From assembly GCA_022539475.1 (NCBI GenBank), contig VCMS01000373.1:1-46606 (forward strand): a DNA stretch of 46,606 nt, written 5' to 3'. The notes beneath the pieces are model-generated. The model was not told the DNA's origin. It saw nothing but the letters and a program-made list of their open reading frames with translations, and did no database searches. Below are positions 27,208 through 36,803 of the stretch, piece by piece (positions within the stretch are counted from its first letter, which is position 1; each line of letters begins with the position of its first letter). This stretch comes from Gracilaria domingensis. Its lineage: Eukaryota; Rhodophyta; Florideophyceae; Gracilariales; Gracilariaceae. The position numbers were made by a program, and so were the translations under genes.

Positions 27208-27223
27208 CGTTCGTTCGTTCGTT
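27208..27223 (+). repeat. (CGTT)4 tetranucleotide repeat
   Basis: Four CGTT units directly after AATAAAGGTCT and directly at the edge of the duplicated PiT segment. A tail of this kind could be the 3' end of a short retroposon. Confidence 0.7.
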
Positions 27224-28040
27224 ATCGTATCGTCTTGGGAAAATCATGCTAAGCTACTACTGTTCGTCAATCGCGATTCCCACTAGAGCACCCGTAGCAG
27301 AATAGACAACAGAATGATGCAAGTAATCGCTGCAAGAATCGGTGTCAAACCAGCCCCGATAAGAATGTTTGTCAGAGTTGCCCAATTCACATGAGACGCG
27401 CTCGCAATCTGCACACCAACCACCGCCCCCACAACCGCGTGTGAAGTCGAAACTGGAAGTCCAAACGAGGATGCAACCAACACAGAACAAGCAGCCGCAA
27501 ACTGCGCGGGAAACGCTCTGGCAAAAGTCCATGGTTTTGAGCTAAGCGACTTCTCCCCACTGCCTCCAATCGTCGCGATGACTCGCGCCCCGAAAATGCT
27601 TAATCCGAGTGCAATGGCCACACCCCCGGTGCATAGCACGCCTAACAAAAGGCCGTGTGCTATAGTGTCGACTTTGCCTTCACTAGTTCTGAGAAGATAG
27701 TAACGAAGGATCATTACGAACGGCCCAACTCCATTGGACACGTCGTTGCTACCGTGTGCGAACGACAATGCCGGTACCGTCGTAACTAGAAGCCCGCCAA
27801 AGTACCACGAGTTCTCCGTCAAAGCAATCTTCTTTGGTCGGAGCAGTCCCGCCATTCCGTAACTTGTAACTGGCTGATCGGATTGTTCTCCAGGTTTTTC
27901 GGTCGAGTCTTCGCCAGATTTCTCATCCGAACATTCCGGGAGTGTTTCCGAGGCAAGTTTCTCATATTCGCCGTTCACCACCAACCATCCACCGACGAAA
28001 CCAAGTGCAAACGCCATAGTCAAACCAGTGAGGAAGTTGC
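27220..28040 (-). repeat. Duplicated segment, copy 2 (within intact PiT gene)
   Basis: Counterpart of 20236-21056. Here the segment continues into the rest of the intact transporter gene, so this is the parent or the better-preserved copy. Confidence 0.95.
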
Positions 28041-28665
28041 ATGTCGACGGGTGTTCGTGGCCGAATATTTGCACGAGCGAGTCCGTTAACACCCCCGCTA
28101 CAGCTGCAGCCGTGAGCCCTGCCAAACTAGGCGCTACTATATAGTTAAACCGCTTTCCTCGCAGTGCTAAACTGGTAAGATGGAGTAGAAAGAATCCCAA
28201 AACACAGCCTAACAAGGGGGATACCACCCACGCAGCAGCAATTTGGTACAACTTTTGCCAGTACAATGATCCTGCACCGTGCAATAGGATTGCTGCACCC
28301 GCTACGGCACCGACAACTGCATGCGTAGAAGACAGAGGTAATGCCAGCACTGTTCCTATAAATATAATCGTCATTGCGGAGAGCAGCACACACAAGAATG
28401 CTAAGGCGGCTTCGTAGGAAGAAGGGTCTTTCGCAAGGGTGGGCGATACACCTTTTGACAACGTGTGCGCAACTCGAGAACCAGCGAGCGACGCACCGAG
28501 TATGTTACAGGAAGCAGCTAGAAAGATGGCCATTCGTTGGGTGAGAGCCCCGCATCCGATAGGAACTCCCACAGAATTAGCTACATCGTTAGCACCAAGC
28601 ACGAAGAGCATACCGAAAGCCCCAATGGCTCCCGTGGAAAGGAGTATGAAAGGATCAGAAATCAT
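27283..28665 (-). CDS. PiT-family inorganic phosphate transporter
   Basis: Predicted 460 residues, intronless. PiT (PHO-4 family, SLC20-like) carriers import phosphate with sodium or protons. Both inverted-repeat signatures are present: GANDVANSVG at residues 24-33 and GSNDVSNGVG in the second half, each with its following PVSSTHAVVGA-like motif (LPLSSTHAVVGA and LPVSTSHAVVGA). About ten to twelve membrane segments are visible. The central hydrophilic loop (ETLPECSDEKSGEDSTEKPG) is short compared with animal SLC20. The ATG at 28665 (MISDPFIL) leads straight into the first membrane segment. The 3' half is duplicated at 20298-21052. Plasma membrane or plastid envelope is possible; no clear transit peptide is seen. 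Confidence 0.95.
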   Translation of the reverse strand: MISDPFILLSTGAIGAFGMLFVLGANDVANSVGVPIGCGALTQRMAIFLAASCNILGASLAGSRVAHTLSKGVSPTLAKDPSSYEAALAFLCVLLSAMTIIFIGTVLALPLSSTHAVVGAVAGAAILLHGAGSLYWQKLYQIAAAWVVSPLLGCVLGFFLLHLTSLALRGKRFNYIVAPSLAGLTAAAVAGVLTDSLVQIFGHEHPSTCNFLTGLTMAFALGFVGGWLVVNGEYEKLASETLPECSDEKSGEDSTEKPGEQSDQPVTSYGMAGLLRPKKIALTENSWYFGGLLVTTVPALSFAHGSNDVSNGVGPFVMILRYYLLRTSEGKVDTIAHGLLLGVLCTGGVAIALGLSIFGARVIATIGGSGEKSLSSKPWTFARAFPAQFAAACSVLVASSFGLPVSTSHAVVGAVVGVQIASASHVNWATLTNILIGAGLTPILAAITCIILLSILLRVL

Positions 28666-29334
28666 GATGGACGGATTAGGCGACGGATGTGCAACTTGGA
28701 TTCAGGAATGACCGCGGCTTGCGCAATGATCATGAACGTGCGATGACAATTGCGAACGCCGACGCGACATGATAAGGGAGCTCCGCTCGAGGTCAGAAGC
28801 AATTGCGACGGAGCTTTTCGGTCTCTGACGAGATTCTTGTTGGTGTCAGCTAATTGCGCGCGTTCGCCCTTAACATGCAAGTTAATATGAGCTTGTCCAA
28901 CATAGGGCGTCGCTCGCAATAGAATCTCGTGATGCAACTGTACGAATAACAAAGGGTGGAACTGCTCATTTGCTTTGGGCTTCTCATCTGAGGGCTGCCC
29001 TTCACTTCAGCTGCACTGTCGAAGGTACAACTTATAATGACAACCGTAGGGTGTAGACATTGTCTACACCCTACGGTTCAGAACTTCTGATCTGGGATGG
29101 CCACCCTCTTGCTCACAGGATCGCATCTTAAGGAATAATTGCCTGTTCTGTTCTGGCTAGTGTATTTCCTGCTTTATGTTTCGAACTTGCGTCGTAGCAC
29201 CATTTGGAGTGCATCATGCATCTCGGCTGAAGTGGCACAGCTGTGTTTGAGTAGGGAAGCAGAAAGTCAGCCCCGGAATGGAGATGATACGGAGTTTTGC
29301 TGTTCCCACTGGCTCGAAGTTGCCCAACGAAATC
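28666..29334. other. Upstream region of PiT gene with a perfect palindrome
   Basis: No gene supported. A 96-codon minus-strand frame (28662-28952) lacks context. The 37-bp palindrome at 29042-29078 is listed separately. Confidence 0.5.
29042..29078. repeat. 37-bp perfect palindrome
   Basis: aaccgtagggtgtagaca (29042-29059) and its exact reverse complement (29061-29078) flank a single central t. A stem of 18 bp with almost no loop extrudes poorly as a hairpin, so a dimeric protein site or a collapsed transposon pair is more likely than a transcription terminator. Confidence 0.9.
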
Positions 29335-29826
29335 CTACGCGAAAAGCGCAACGCGTTTTGTTATCATCAGTAGCCATTGATCGTCACTCAGAAACACTTT
29401 CACCTGTAGTCCCGGTTCTGACTGAAGCAAAGTATCTAAGTTCATATACGTTTGCGCTCCATGCTTGGCCTTGCAGCGCCGATGCAGTAGCGTAAGAGAG
29501 CGAAAGCTTCTTTCCTCGTCTCCATGAACAGAGCGGAGACTTCGGAACAACTTTGCTGCGCACTGCTTCAAGAAGTTCTTGTCAGGTACACCCATCGCGG
29601 TAAATCTTCTGAAAGCAAGTACAAGGACCAAGAGAAAGATCATCGGGAGGTAACAAAGACCAAAAATGGACAAAACACAAAAGTCTAGAGGAACAGGAGT
29701 GTGCAAGAACGAGCACCAAATGTTGGGTCGGTGATCTTACGAGAGAAACTCGTGCAGCTTGAGCTTTGTTCTCTTTGATATGGTTGCGGCAAAGCTACGG
29801 ATTTTGTCGCTGGCTAACCTATTCAG
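29335..29826 (-). CDS. Candidate 3' part of a small spliced gene
   Basis: The downstream exon (29608-29335) reads RFTAMGVPDKNFLKQCAAKL onward to ITKRVALFA and a stop. It is preceded by a strong acceptor (pyrimidine-rich tract, CTTTCAG). A GTAAGA donor after 29741 gives a 132-nt intron (29740-29609), and joining restores the frame with an upstream exon reading SDKIRSFAATISKRTKLKLH (about 29826-29741). The first exon is not identified; an ATG-led stretch near 30060 (MIMRLSTLVTSEEG) with a GTAAGG donor is possible but I could not join it in frame. I recognise no domain. The product is basic and helical. Confidence 0.35.
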
Positions 29827-30105
29827 TCAATGGGTACAAAGAACTCAGCAAGTATATCAAAAGTGCTTTGGCCGGACGGAAATGGACGTTCAAGCACAGT
29901 ATGTTACATTCGAACCACCTTCGTTTGTGCTGTGTTAGTTTTTGTTACATGTTGCGAAGTTCGGGTCCTAGCTAGGCAAGCAATCCCAGTCATTGTTGCC
30001 CTTACTGTCTCCACAGAATCGGTTGCCTTCTTCAGAAGTCACTAAGGTGGACAGACGCATGATCATCGGAAATTCAACTTCTTGACTTTAACATTCCATG
30101 CATCA

Positions 30106-32103
30106 CTAGTCAGATTCCCCTTCAAAATCCATTTTATCAGAGTCAGTTAGCATGTCTGCAGAAGATGAGGTCACAACCTGTGACGAGTGATCAGAATCTA
30201 CAAATGATTCAGCACTGGCGGGTGATGGCATTTGAGAAGAACGGTCCGATTCATCAAAGGATCCAGAGCTGGAAGGAGCTATCTGCGATGAATGGTCAGA
30301 GTCTTCGAATGATTCACCAACATCCGACGACACCACGTCGGAAGCGCCATCAGAATCACGAAACGATGCAACAATTGAGGAGTTGCTTCTTGGCACCGAC
30401 GGAACATCATCGTCATCATCACCATCACCTTGAAAGGAATTGCGAGAGGCGACTTCTTGATCTCTGTGATTACCGGATCCAGGTCCTTCTAGACTTTCTC
30501 CACTGAGGGTAGATTCCAAACTATCCCTTGAGCTAGTGTCATTCTGGTACAAGCCATCATCTGCCGAAGAAGGTTGCGGAGAAGAAGATCCAGACCAAGT
30601 TTCTGTCTCAACTTCGCTTTCATAACCGTTTGAAGAGGTTTCGTTTTCGATAATAGTACGTTCAACGCGTGGTTCATTAGAATTTTGCTCTTCATCTTCG
30701 CTGTTTCCGCCGCGAAAGCTTGTTATAACGGAACGTAACTTTGAGAGAACAAAACCAAACATAGAATCTCCTTCTTGGCTTTCATTTGACTCGCAATTAT
30801 TCTCTCCTTCCTCGACAGTTTGCGCGGACGGACTCCTATCGCTGGGTGCGGGATTACATGACGACGAGGCGATACCTTCTTCATTCCCGGAGCTGACATC
30901 ATTTGCTACGCATTCCGGACTTCTAAGCGTACTGCTGTTGTGCATGCCATCCTCCTCGTCCCTATTCTCGACAGACACCCCGCTTTGGTCGGAGTCAAAA
31001 GAGTCGCTCGCTGACGTCGATGTGGAAGATTCTTCTCCTCCTTCCGTGAGAGAGCTCTTTGACCTGCCTTCCGAGCTGCGGTCAGACATCACATCTTCGC
31101 TGGTGACCAAAGTACGTGAGCTGCTTCTGGATTTGTATTCCGAACCGTCAGACGACTCGTTCGGGTTGCTCGCGAAGAATTGGAGGCAGCTGTCGTCCTG
31201 GAAGCTCCCTCCGTTATCGGCATACGAACATGCCTCACTTTCCTCTTCAGTGTGCAGATCCTCATTGTCCGTGGTCATCGCTACCTCTTCTTTGATAAGA
31301 GCTCCTGTAAAGCGACCAACATCACTAGACTCGTATTCCGTGGAGTCTTCGTTGGTGCGTCTGACGTCGGCTATCGGGATTTCTGGAGTTGCATCCTCGA
31401 CCTCGACGCTCTCGCTTTCTGATAAACCAGCAACGTCCGATCGAGATGTGGACCTTTCCACTTCGTGGTTTTCATCGTCCGCGGTTGTGTTGACTATCGC
31501 ACATGCCTTCTTGACCACTACCGGAGCGGGGAGACCCTCGGATTCAGTTGCATCTTCTTCTATTTCTTTTAGGGCCTCTCGATCACACTTTTCCTCGTTA
31601 TGTGAAGAAGTTCTCGAAATGCCCCGTGAATCCGAGCCCGTATCAGCAAAAGATCTGTTTTCCAGAGCCCCAACGCCGTTCTCATGAAGTTCAGCACTGT
31701 TACATTTGTTCTCGTTTTTCTCCTCTTCATGTTCAACCGGAGAAATTCGAGCTTCATCTCGAGCACTTGTGCCAAGCACTGGGTTGTGATCTTCGACGAC
31801 CTCTACCACAGGAACGACACCTCCCTGCTCGCTGTTTCGGCATTGAAAACAACATCCCACAGCTTTCTTCACTCCTTTGCCAATTAGCCTAAACGGTGTC
31901 AACATCAACCGACCAAACTTGTTTCGGTGCCGTCCACTCTGCACTTCTTCGTCAGCTCCTACCTCTCCGCCTGTCGGATAGGTCATGCATGCTCCTCGGT
32001 CCTGGTTTTCGTTGTGCACACCGTTTCCACAATAAACATTCGATTGCTCAGGAGCCTCATTTCGTTCGTTTACAGTTTCCATATGTCCTTCTGACTTCTG
32101 CAT
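30106..32103 (-). CDS. Acidic Ser/Glu-rich disordered protein with SF-DSD repeats
   Basis: Predicted 665 residues from the ATG at 32103 (MQKSEGHMETV), with a TATA box about 180 bp upstream. Apart from one short ordered stretch near residues 65-95 (FGRLMLTPFRLIGKGVKKAV followed by GCCFQC, a basic amphipathic segment that could touch membranes and be acylated), the protein is Ser, Glu and Asp rich and should be disordered and heavily phosphorylated. The C-terminus repeats a unit of about 20 residues containing SF(E/D/V)(D/E)SD(H/R)SSQ four times (for example ESFEDSDHSSQ, ESFVDSDHSSQ). I recognise no family. Confidence 0.7.
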   Translation of the reverse strand: MQKSEGHMETVNERNEAPEQSNVYCGNGVHNENQDRGACMTYPTGGEVGADEEVQSGRHRNKFGRLMLTPFRLIGKGVKKAVGCCFQCRNSEQGGVVPVVEVVEDHNPVLGTSARDEARISPVEHEEEKNENKCNSAELHENGVGALENRSFADTGSDSRGISRTSSHNEEKCDREALKEIEEDATESEGLPAPVVVKKACAIVNTTADDENHEVERSTSRSDVAGLSESESVEVEDATPEIPIADVRRTNEDSTEYESSDVGRFTGALIKEEVAMTTDNEDLHTEEESEACSYADNGGSFQDDSCLQFFASNPNESSDGSEYKSRSSSRTLVTSEDVMSDRSSEGRSKSSLTEGGEESSTSTSASDSFDSDQSGVSVENRDEEDGMHNSSTLRSPECVANDVSSGNEEGIASSSCNPAPSDRSPSAQTVEEGENNCESNESQEGDSMFGFVLSKLRSVITSFRGGNSEDEEQNSNEPRVERTIIENETSSNGYESEVETETWSGSSSPQPSSADDGLYQNDTSSRDSLESTLSGESLEGPGSGNHRDQEVASRNSFQGDGDDDDDVPSVPRSNSSIVASFRDSDGASDVVSSDVGESFEDSDHSSQIAPSSSGSFDESDRSSQMPSPASAESFVDSDHSSQVVTSSSADMLTDSDKMDFEGESD

Positions 32104-32280
32104 CTCAAAACAGGATAAAAGATATCGACGATAGACGTAGTTAAAGATTCGCAAGTTAAGCACCAGGAAGTTCCAAGATTTCACAAAGAGCTCGAGACAC
32201 TACAAAAGCAAAAACGTATGTCGCTTTAGTTCTAGGTGTTGGACAAGGTAAGGATTGCGGAGAGCAAAGACGTAGGATCC

Positions 32281-32288
32281 CTTTTATA
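32281..32288 (-). promoter_or_regulatory. TATA box of the acidic Ser-rich protein gene
   Basis: TATAAAAG on the minus strand, about 180 bp upstream of the ATG at 32103; transcription would begin near 32255. Confidence 0.6.
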
Positions 32289-32724
32289 CCCCTCTGATGC
32301 TTGCAGAGCCTCACCAACTCAAGCGGCCATGACACCGAAAGTCTTAACCAGATGATATTCTTCGATGATTTTCCCAATCGAGGAGGGAACTTGCGCTGCC
32401 TGGTCGTTCAAATCACCGATAATATCACCCAGTGCTATATGAACATGCAATATGTGCTACGTAAATCTCGTCTTGGCTCGTCGACATGCACAGCGCTCAG
32501 GCTTCGCTGCTGTACAAACGCCCACTCGTCTCCTTGGCTTGCCTATTTTGACGTCGTTATCCCAAGCATTCACAACAATTCAAGAGTTGCAACTGAAGGA
32601 AAAGCCACTCTAGTGCAGGATACTAAAGCGGAGCCTCGACACCCTTTCTCACTTCAAGCAGGGTCGGGAATCCGATTATCGTGAATTCCTCTCTTCAAGC
32701 TTGATTCAAGTCGCTTACAAATCT

Positions 32725-33056
32725 TTAGGACCCACACAGCTGATACTCGACGTTACATGCTCCTAAAAACGTGACCTCAAATGCGTCCGTAATGATTTCT
32801 GTGAAATCCAACTCCAAACCGGATGCCAGAATACGAAGATAGCTTGACCCCGCCAACTTTTCCGTTCTGACGTCCATAGAAAAAACTTCATGTTCAGGGT
32901 ACGAATCAGAGGAACGAGGATCTATGAGCAACGCTATCGATCGGGGCGAGCAGACGATAGTGGTCCAAGGCGATTATATCGGATCTGAGATCAGTGAAGC
33001 CCGATATGACGCGCCGAACAACGCCATTTGCTCTGCAAGCGTTTTCGCTTGACCCT
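32725..33056 (-). pseudogene. Frameshifted coding fragment, unknown
   Basis: Minus-strand coding-like sequence in two frames: first ISGFTDLRSDIIALDHYRLL (about 33000-32935), then, after a one-base shift near 32935, LIDPRSSDSYPEHEVFSMDV on to a stop at 32725 (end VEYQLCGS). There is no start codon or intron signal that restores it. The downstream part is rich in alternating hydrophobic residues (LDFTEIITDAFEVTFLGA). Family unknown. Confidence 0.35.
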
Positions 33057-33982
33057 AGTAACTATTCTGTCCCGACGTCTGTGTTGTAGTAAGATTTCAT
33101 GTCTAGTGCACAGATGCAGACGAACGAGGAACAGTCGCAAACAGAAAAGCTTTTCGGTCACTTCCTAGCATTCAAAACATTTCTGCTCACGGCCTCTCAG
33201 CCCAAGCTGCATTCCAAACGAATAGAGCAAGAAATCTCGGGAAGGCGAACGAAGATGGAGTCCAAGAAGTAGCCTTCTAACCTTCCCCTCCTTATACTAC
33301 GCTTTCTCGCAACAGTACACAAAACTCTTTTGATCGTAAGAACCTGTCTCTACAGAATTGCTTGGAAGAAAATCAATTGGTTTCACGAGTTGCACGGGTA
33401 CTCTCAGACTGCTGGTATCTACCGTTGTAGAATACAATTGACGGTGCAGAACTGGAGACCAAACCAAAAAGCACCCCAAAAATAGTCCATGTAGATAGCC
33501 GAATGCGGCACGTCTTTTTAGGACATGCAGTTGCTCTCACAGCTCGCAGAATAATGGTGGAACGATGAAGCAAAGGTATTACATGATAAGAGAGACTTCG
33601 ATTTACGAGCTTTGCAAGCTCGAAGGGGCGCCTTACGCCCAATCAATCGAGTTGCACAAGTAAATATGGGCTCAAAGAGTTGAAGTTTGACCGCCGGACA
33701 AACAGCGTTTGGCGCGAAAACAACGATTTTGAAAAGCCAAACACGATAACGGCCCTGTAGCAAGCCAGCCATGTGCACATGAATGGCGTGACGAACCCTA
33801 AGTCCAACTCCTTGGAATTGGGATCAACGTCCGACGGCGACCAGTACCTTCATGTCCACCGATGGTATGGTATGCAGCTGATTACCCAACTGAGTGGCAT
33901 TTTTCGTTTGAGATTGCTGACTAGAGTGAGTCTGTTCGTTTCAACTTCATAACCTCAGAAACACTTTCCACTTTGAGTTGAT
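33057..33982. other. Spacer upstream of MAD1
   Basis: Only short open frames. It serves as the MAD1 upstream region; no TATA box is visible in the last 150 bp before the start. Confidence 0.5.
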
Positions 33983-36208
33983 ATGGATGATGACACCTCG
34001 GCATCGCCATCCGACAAAGCTTGGCTTCGGGTGAGCGACACTATACGTTCGTTACAAAGCGATGTCCGCGTTCTTCAGGACCCTGCCGTGCGCTCCGCTT
34101 TGCAGACACCACCGGCGGCCCCACGGACACCAGCCGAACTCAATGCAAAGATTGTCTCACTGCGAACTGAACTGAACCATAGAGACCAGAAGCTTAAGGA
34201 AGAGAAAGAAGCAACTCTTGCAGCACGTCAACGCGCTGCGAGAGCGGAAGGGGAGCTTGAAGCATTACACCGTCAAAATGAGGAGACTTCAAACCTACAT
34301 GAACGTGCCGTTTCTGACGCTACTTCCCGCATTGAGGAATTGGAAACTCAGCTTTCGGAAAAAGATGCTAGTATTAGAATGCAGAGGGTGAGGCAACGTG
34401 ACGAACGCGAAAGAGGTCGTATCTCCGATACGTCTTTCGCATCTGAAAGGGAGATGCTCACAACACAAATACAAATGGCCGAAGCAAAGGTCAAACGTCT
34501 GGAGCGCGAAGTGGTGGCGGAGAAGGATCGCAACGGGGCGGAGCAAAAGGAACTGAAGGACAAGTATGATTGGGCATATGGATATGCAAAAAGGTTGCAG
34601 AAGGAGATAGAACTCCTCTCAAATACTCGCTCTTCTTTTGGGGAATTCCGGGACGCAAACACGGCGGAACTGCGGAACAAAAATGTGGCTCTAGAATCTG
34701 AAGTGTTCCGAATGCGGTCCCAACTTCGTGATGAGAGCGTCAGTCGAACTCGAATGGAAGCAAGACTCGCCGAACTGGAGGCTGAAAATGATCGACTTCG
34801 GGAGCTTTGCAGAAATGCACAGCAGAACGAAGAGCAGTCCAAGTATATGAATGAAGAAATCACCCTTCTTCGTATTCAAGCTTCGGAAGAGGAGCAAGCC
34901 GTCCGGAACGCTTCGGCACTTCAAAGTGAGAAAGAAGAGCTTGCCCGTCTCATTACAGCTATCTCCCCTACCGGTGATGCTCAGGAAGGTATTCAAATAC
35001 TGCGGTCTCTTGCTGATGATGCGGGAGTGAGCAAGAGTACAGATATTGCCCAGCGTATTGCTGCGCAAAAGTACGAAGTTCAGATTGCGGAAATAGAACA
35101 ACAACATAGCACAAAACTTTTGATGCTGCAAGATGAGCTTGACGATTGCCATCGAAGCATACGTGAGATGAAGAACAAAAGCATTCAACTTCAGGAGGAT
35201 AAAGAAACAGCTTCTGCGCAGCAGAAACGCAGTGAACGTGGTAGACGAATTCTACAACGAGAAGTTGATCATCTCAAAGCAGCGCTGCGGGAAATTGAAG
35301 AAGATGAGATGGGAGCAACCTCTCAGCAGATTGACAGCAGATTGCGACGAAGACTTGAAGAAGCTGAAAAGATGTCATCAGAGTACAGATTAGCACTCGC
35401 AAATGTCGAGGCAGAATTGGAAGCGAAGAGAAGCCAAATCGGTGAAATGAGGTTAAAAAGTATAGAAGGGTTTGAATCTCGAGCTTCCACTGACCAGCGG
35501 TTCCCCGCGGTAGGAGACTTGAAACATCAGTTAGAATCAGAGCTTAGTCGTAGACGGGATGCGGAGAAGAATGTTCAATCGTTAAATGCTCAGTTGAAGA
35601 ATGTTCAGAGGAAGTTGGAAGAATTTCAGGCTGAGTATGCGGTGCTTCCACCTGATATGTCAGCTCCTGATTACGATTCGACAAAAGTTAAAGCATTGCA
35701 TCTTGTTGATAATCCACTCGCAAAAGCATTGCGTGAGCATGCTGTGAGCAATATCGAGAGGAAGCAGAAAGCACATGAGAATTTGGATGAAGATGTGGAT
35801 ATGTGTGATGAGAGTAATACGGAACTAACGAATTTAAAGGTGAGAATATCTCAGCTGCAGCAAGAGAATGAGCAACTTTCAAAAGATTCGAAGGTGGGAC
35901 TGAGAACAAAAGAAATTGCAATGAAGAAGATTGAAGAAGTTCGAGGAGCTGTGTATCATCTATTTGGATGGTCAATGAGATTGGCAGGCGCAAAATATAC
36001 ACTTGGGTCCCTCTACGCGGAGAGTCAGAACGAAATTCTTGAGTTTGGTAGGAATGAAAATGGGACTTTTGCATTGATGGAAACCCATTATACGAATCAG
36101 CTTACTGAGGAAATTGAGCAATACGTGCAGAAAATGAACTCAATTCCTGGGTTCCTCGCTCACATAACCATGGAGAATTTGGAGAAGACTACCCTGATGA
36201 ACGTTTGA
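33983..36208 (+). CDS. MAD1: Spindle assembly checkpoint protein MAD1
   Basis: Predicted 741 residues, intronless. MAD1 is a coiled-coil dimer that recruits and converts MAD2 at unattached kinetochores. Residues about 50-540 are almost continuous heptad coiled coil. A MAD2-interaction motif is seen at about 570-578, KALHLVDNP, matching the basic-hydrophobic-x-hydrophobic...P pattern of the family. The C-terminal domain (about 645-741) holds the RWD-like fold: VRGAVYHLFGWSMRL, YTLGSLYAES, ILEF and a final QLTEEIEQYVQKMNSIPGFL helix. Length agrees with animal and plant MAD1 (about 720). The BUB1-binding RLK-type motif cannot be placed with confidence. The first ATG (MDDDTSAS) is the natural start. 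Confidence 0.93.
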   Translation: MDDDTSASPSDKAWLRVSDTIRSLQSDVRVLQDPAVRSALQTPPAAPRTPAELNAKIVSLRTELNHRDQKLKEEKEATLAARQRAARAEGELEALHRQNEETSNLHERAVSDATSRIEELETQLSEKDASIRMQRVRQRDERERGRISDTSFASEREMLTTQIQMAEAKVKRLEREVVAEKDRNGAEQKELKDKYDWAYGYAKRLQKEIELLSNTRSSFGEFRDANTAELRNKNVALESEVFRMRSQLRDESVSRTRMEARLAELEAENDRLRELCRNAQQNEEQSKYMNEEITLLRIQASEEEQAVRNASALQSEKEELARLITAISPTGDAQEGIQILRSLADDAGVSKSTDIAQRIAAQKYEVQIAEIEQQHSTKLLMLQDELDDCHRSIREMKNKSIQLQEDKETASAQQKRSERGRRILQREVDHLKAALREIEEDEMGATSQQIDSRLRRRLEEAEKMSSEYRLALANVEAELEAKRSQIGEMRLKSIEGFESRASTDQRFPAVGDLKHQLESELSRRRDAEKNVQSLNAQLKNVQRKLEEFQAEYAVLPPDMSAPDYDSTKVKALHLVDNPLAKALREHAVSNIERKQKAHENLDEDVDMCDESNTELTNLKVRISQLQQENEQLSKDSKVGLRTKEIAMKKIEEVRGAVYHLFGWSMRLAGAKYTLGSLYAESQNEILEFGRNENGTFALMETHYTNQLTEEIEQYVQKMNSIPGFLAHITMENLEKTTLMNV

Positions 36209-36803
36209 GGAGCGTCAAGCGAATAGTTTTTGTTGAACAATCCTCGTTCGAATGGAAGACTAGTTCTGTCCAGAACGGCTTGCGAAGTTGATGGATGTAT
36301 GATAGTGTGGACATCGGCGTAAAGAGTGATATTGACGTGAACCAAATGGTCGGCACTCAATTCGCGGAATAGAAGTCTGTGAAGACCGAAAACTCGATGA
36401 GCAGATAGACGTACGGTGTGTCAACGTCACGTTATAGTGCATGAGTAACAGTTAAAGGCAAAGCCTACAAGGTACGTGTAGACCTCTTGACGTATTGTTA
36501 TGACAACACTACAGTAGGTTACTTATACCGTGTCGGTAGACGGTGAGGTCTCCTAAAGTGGAACGGTTACAAGGCTATCCTTAGGATAGCCCTCCTGTCC
36601 TTTTATGCAGCAGTCAAGACAAGTGAAGCACGTGTGCGTGAAGCACGTGTGTAGCGAGACCCAACAAAGCAATCAATGTTTAAAACATGCCTTAACGGCC
36701 TAAATGCATAGTATTCTATACCCATAGTCAAAGAGTTATTCGAGCAAACCACAAACAGGGAAAATATGGATTCTGAGATATGACTTTCACTCCCTGGCCT
36801 GTA
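36209..36803. other. Spacer with possible solo LTR
   Basis: No gene. About 36458-36710 has LTR-like features on the minus strand: TGCATAAAAGGAC (near 36600, resembling the TATA region of element A LTR), the palindrome ggctatcctta plus ggatagcc (36572-36590) and a 15-bp direct repeat tgaagcacgtgtg (36624 and 36638 region). Boundaries and a target-site duplication could not be defined. Confidence 0.3.

Noticed and set aside
34295..35188. Long minus-strand frames inside MAD1
   Set aside because: Antisense shadows of coiled-coil codons; the plus strand is a complete MAD1.
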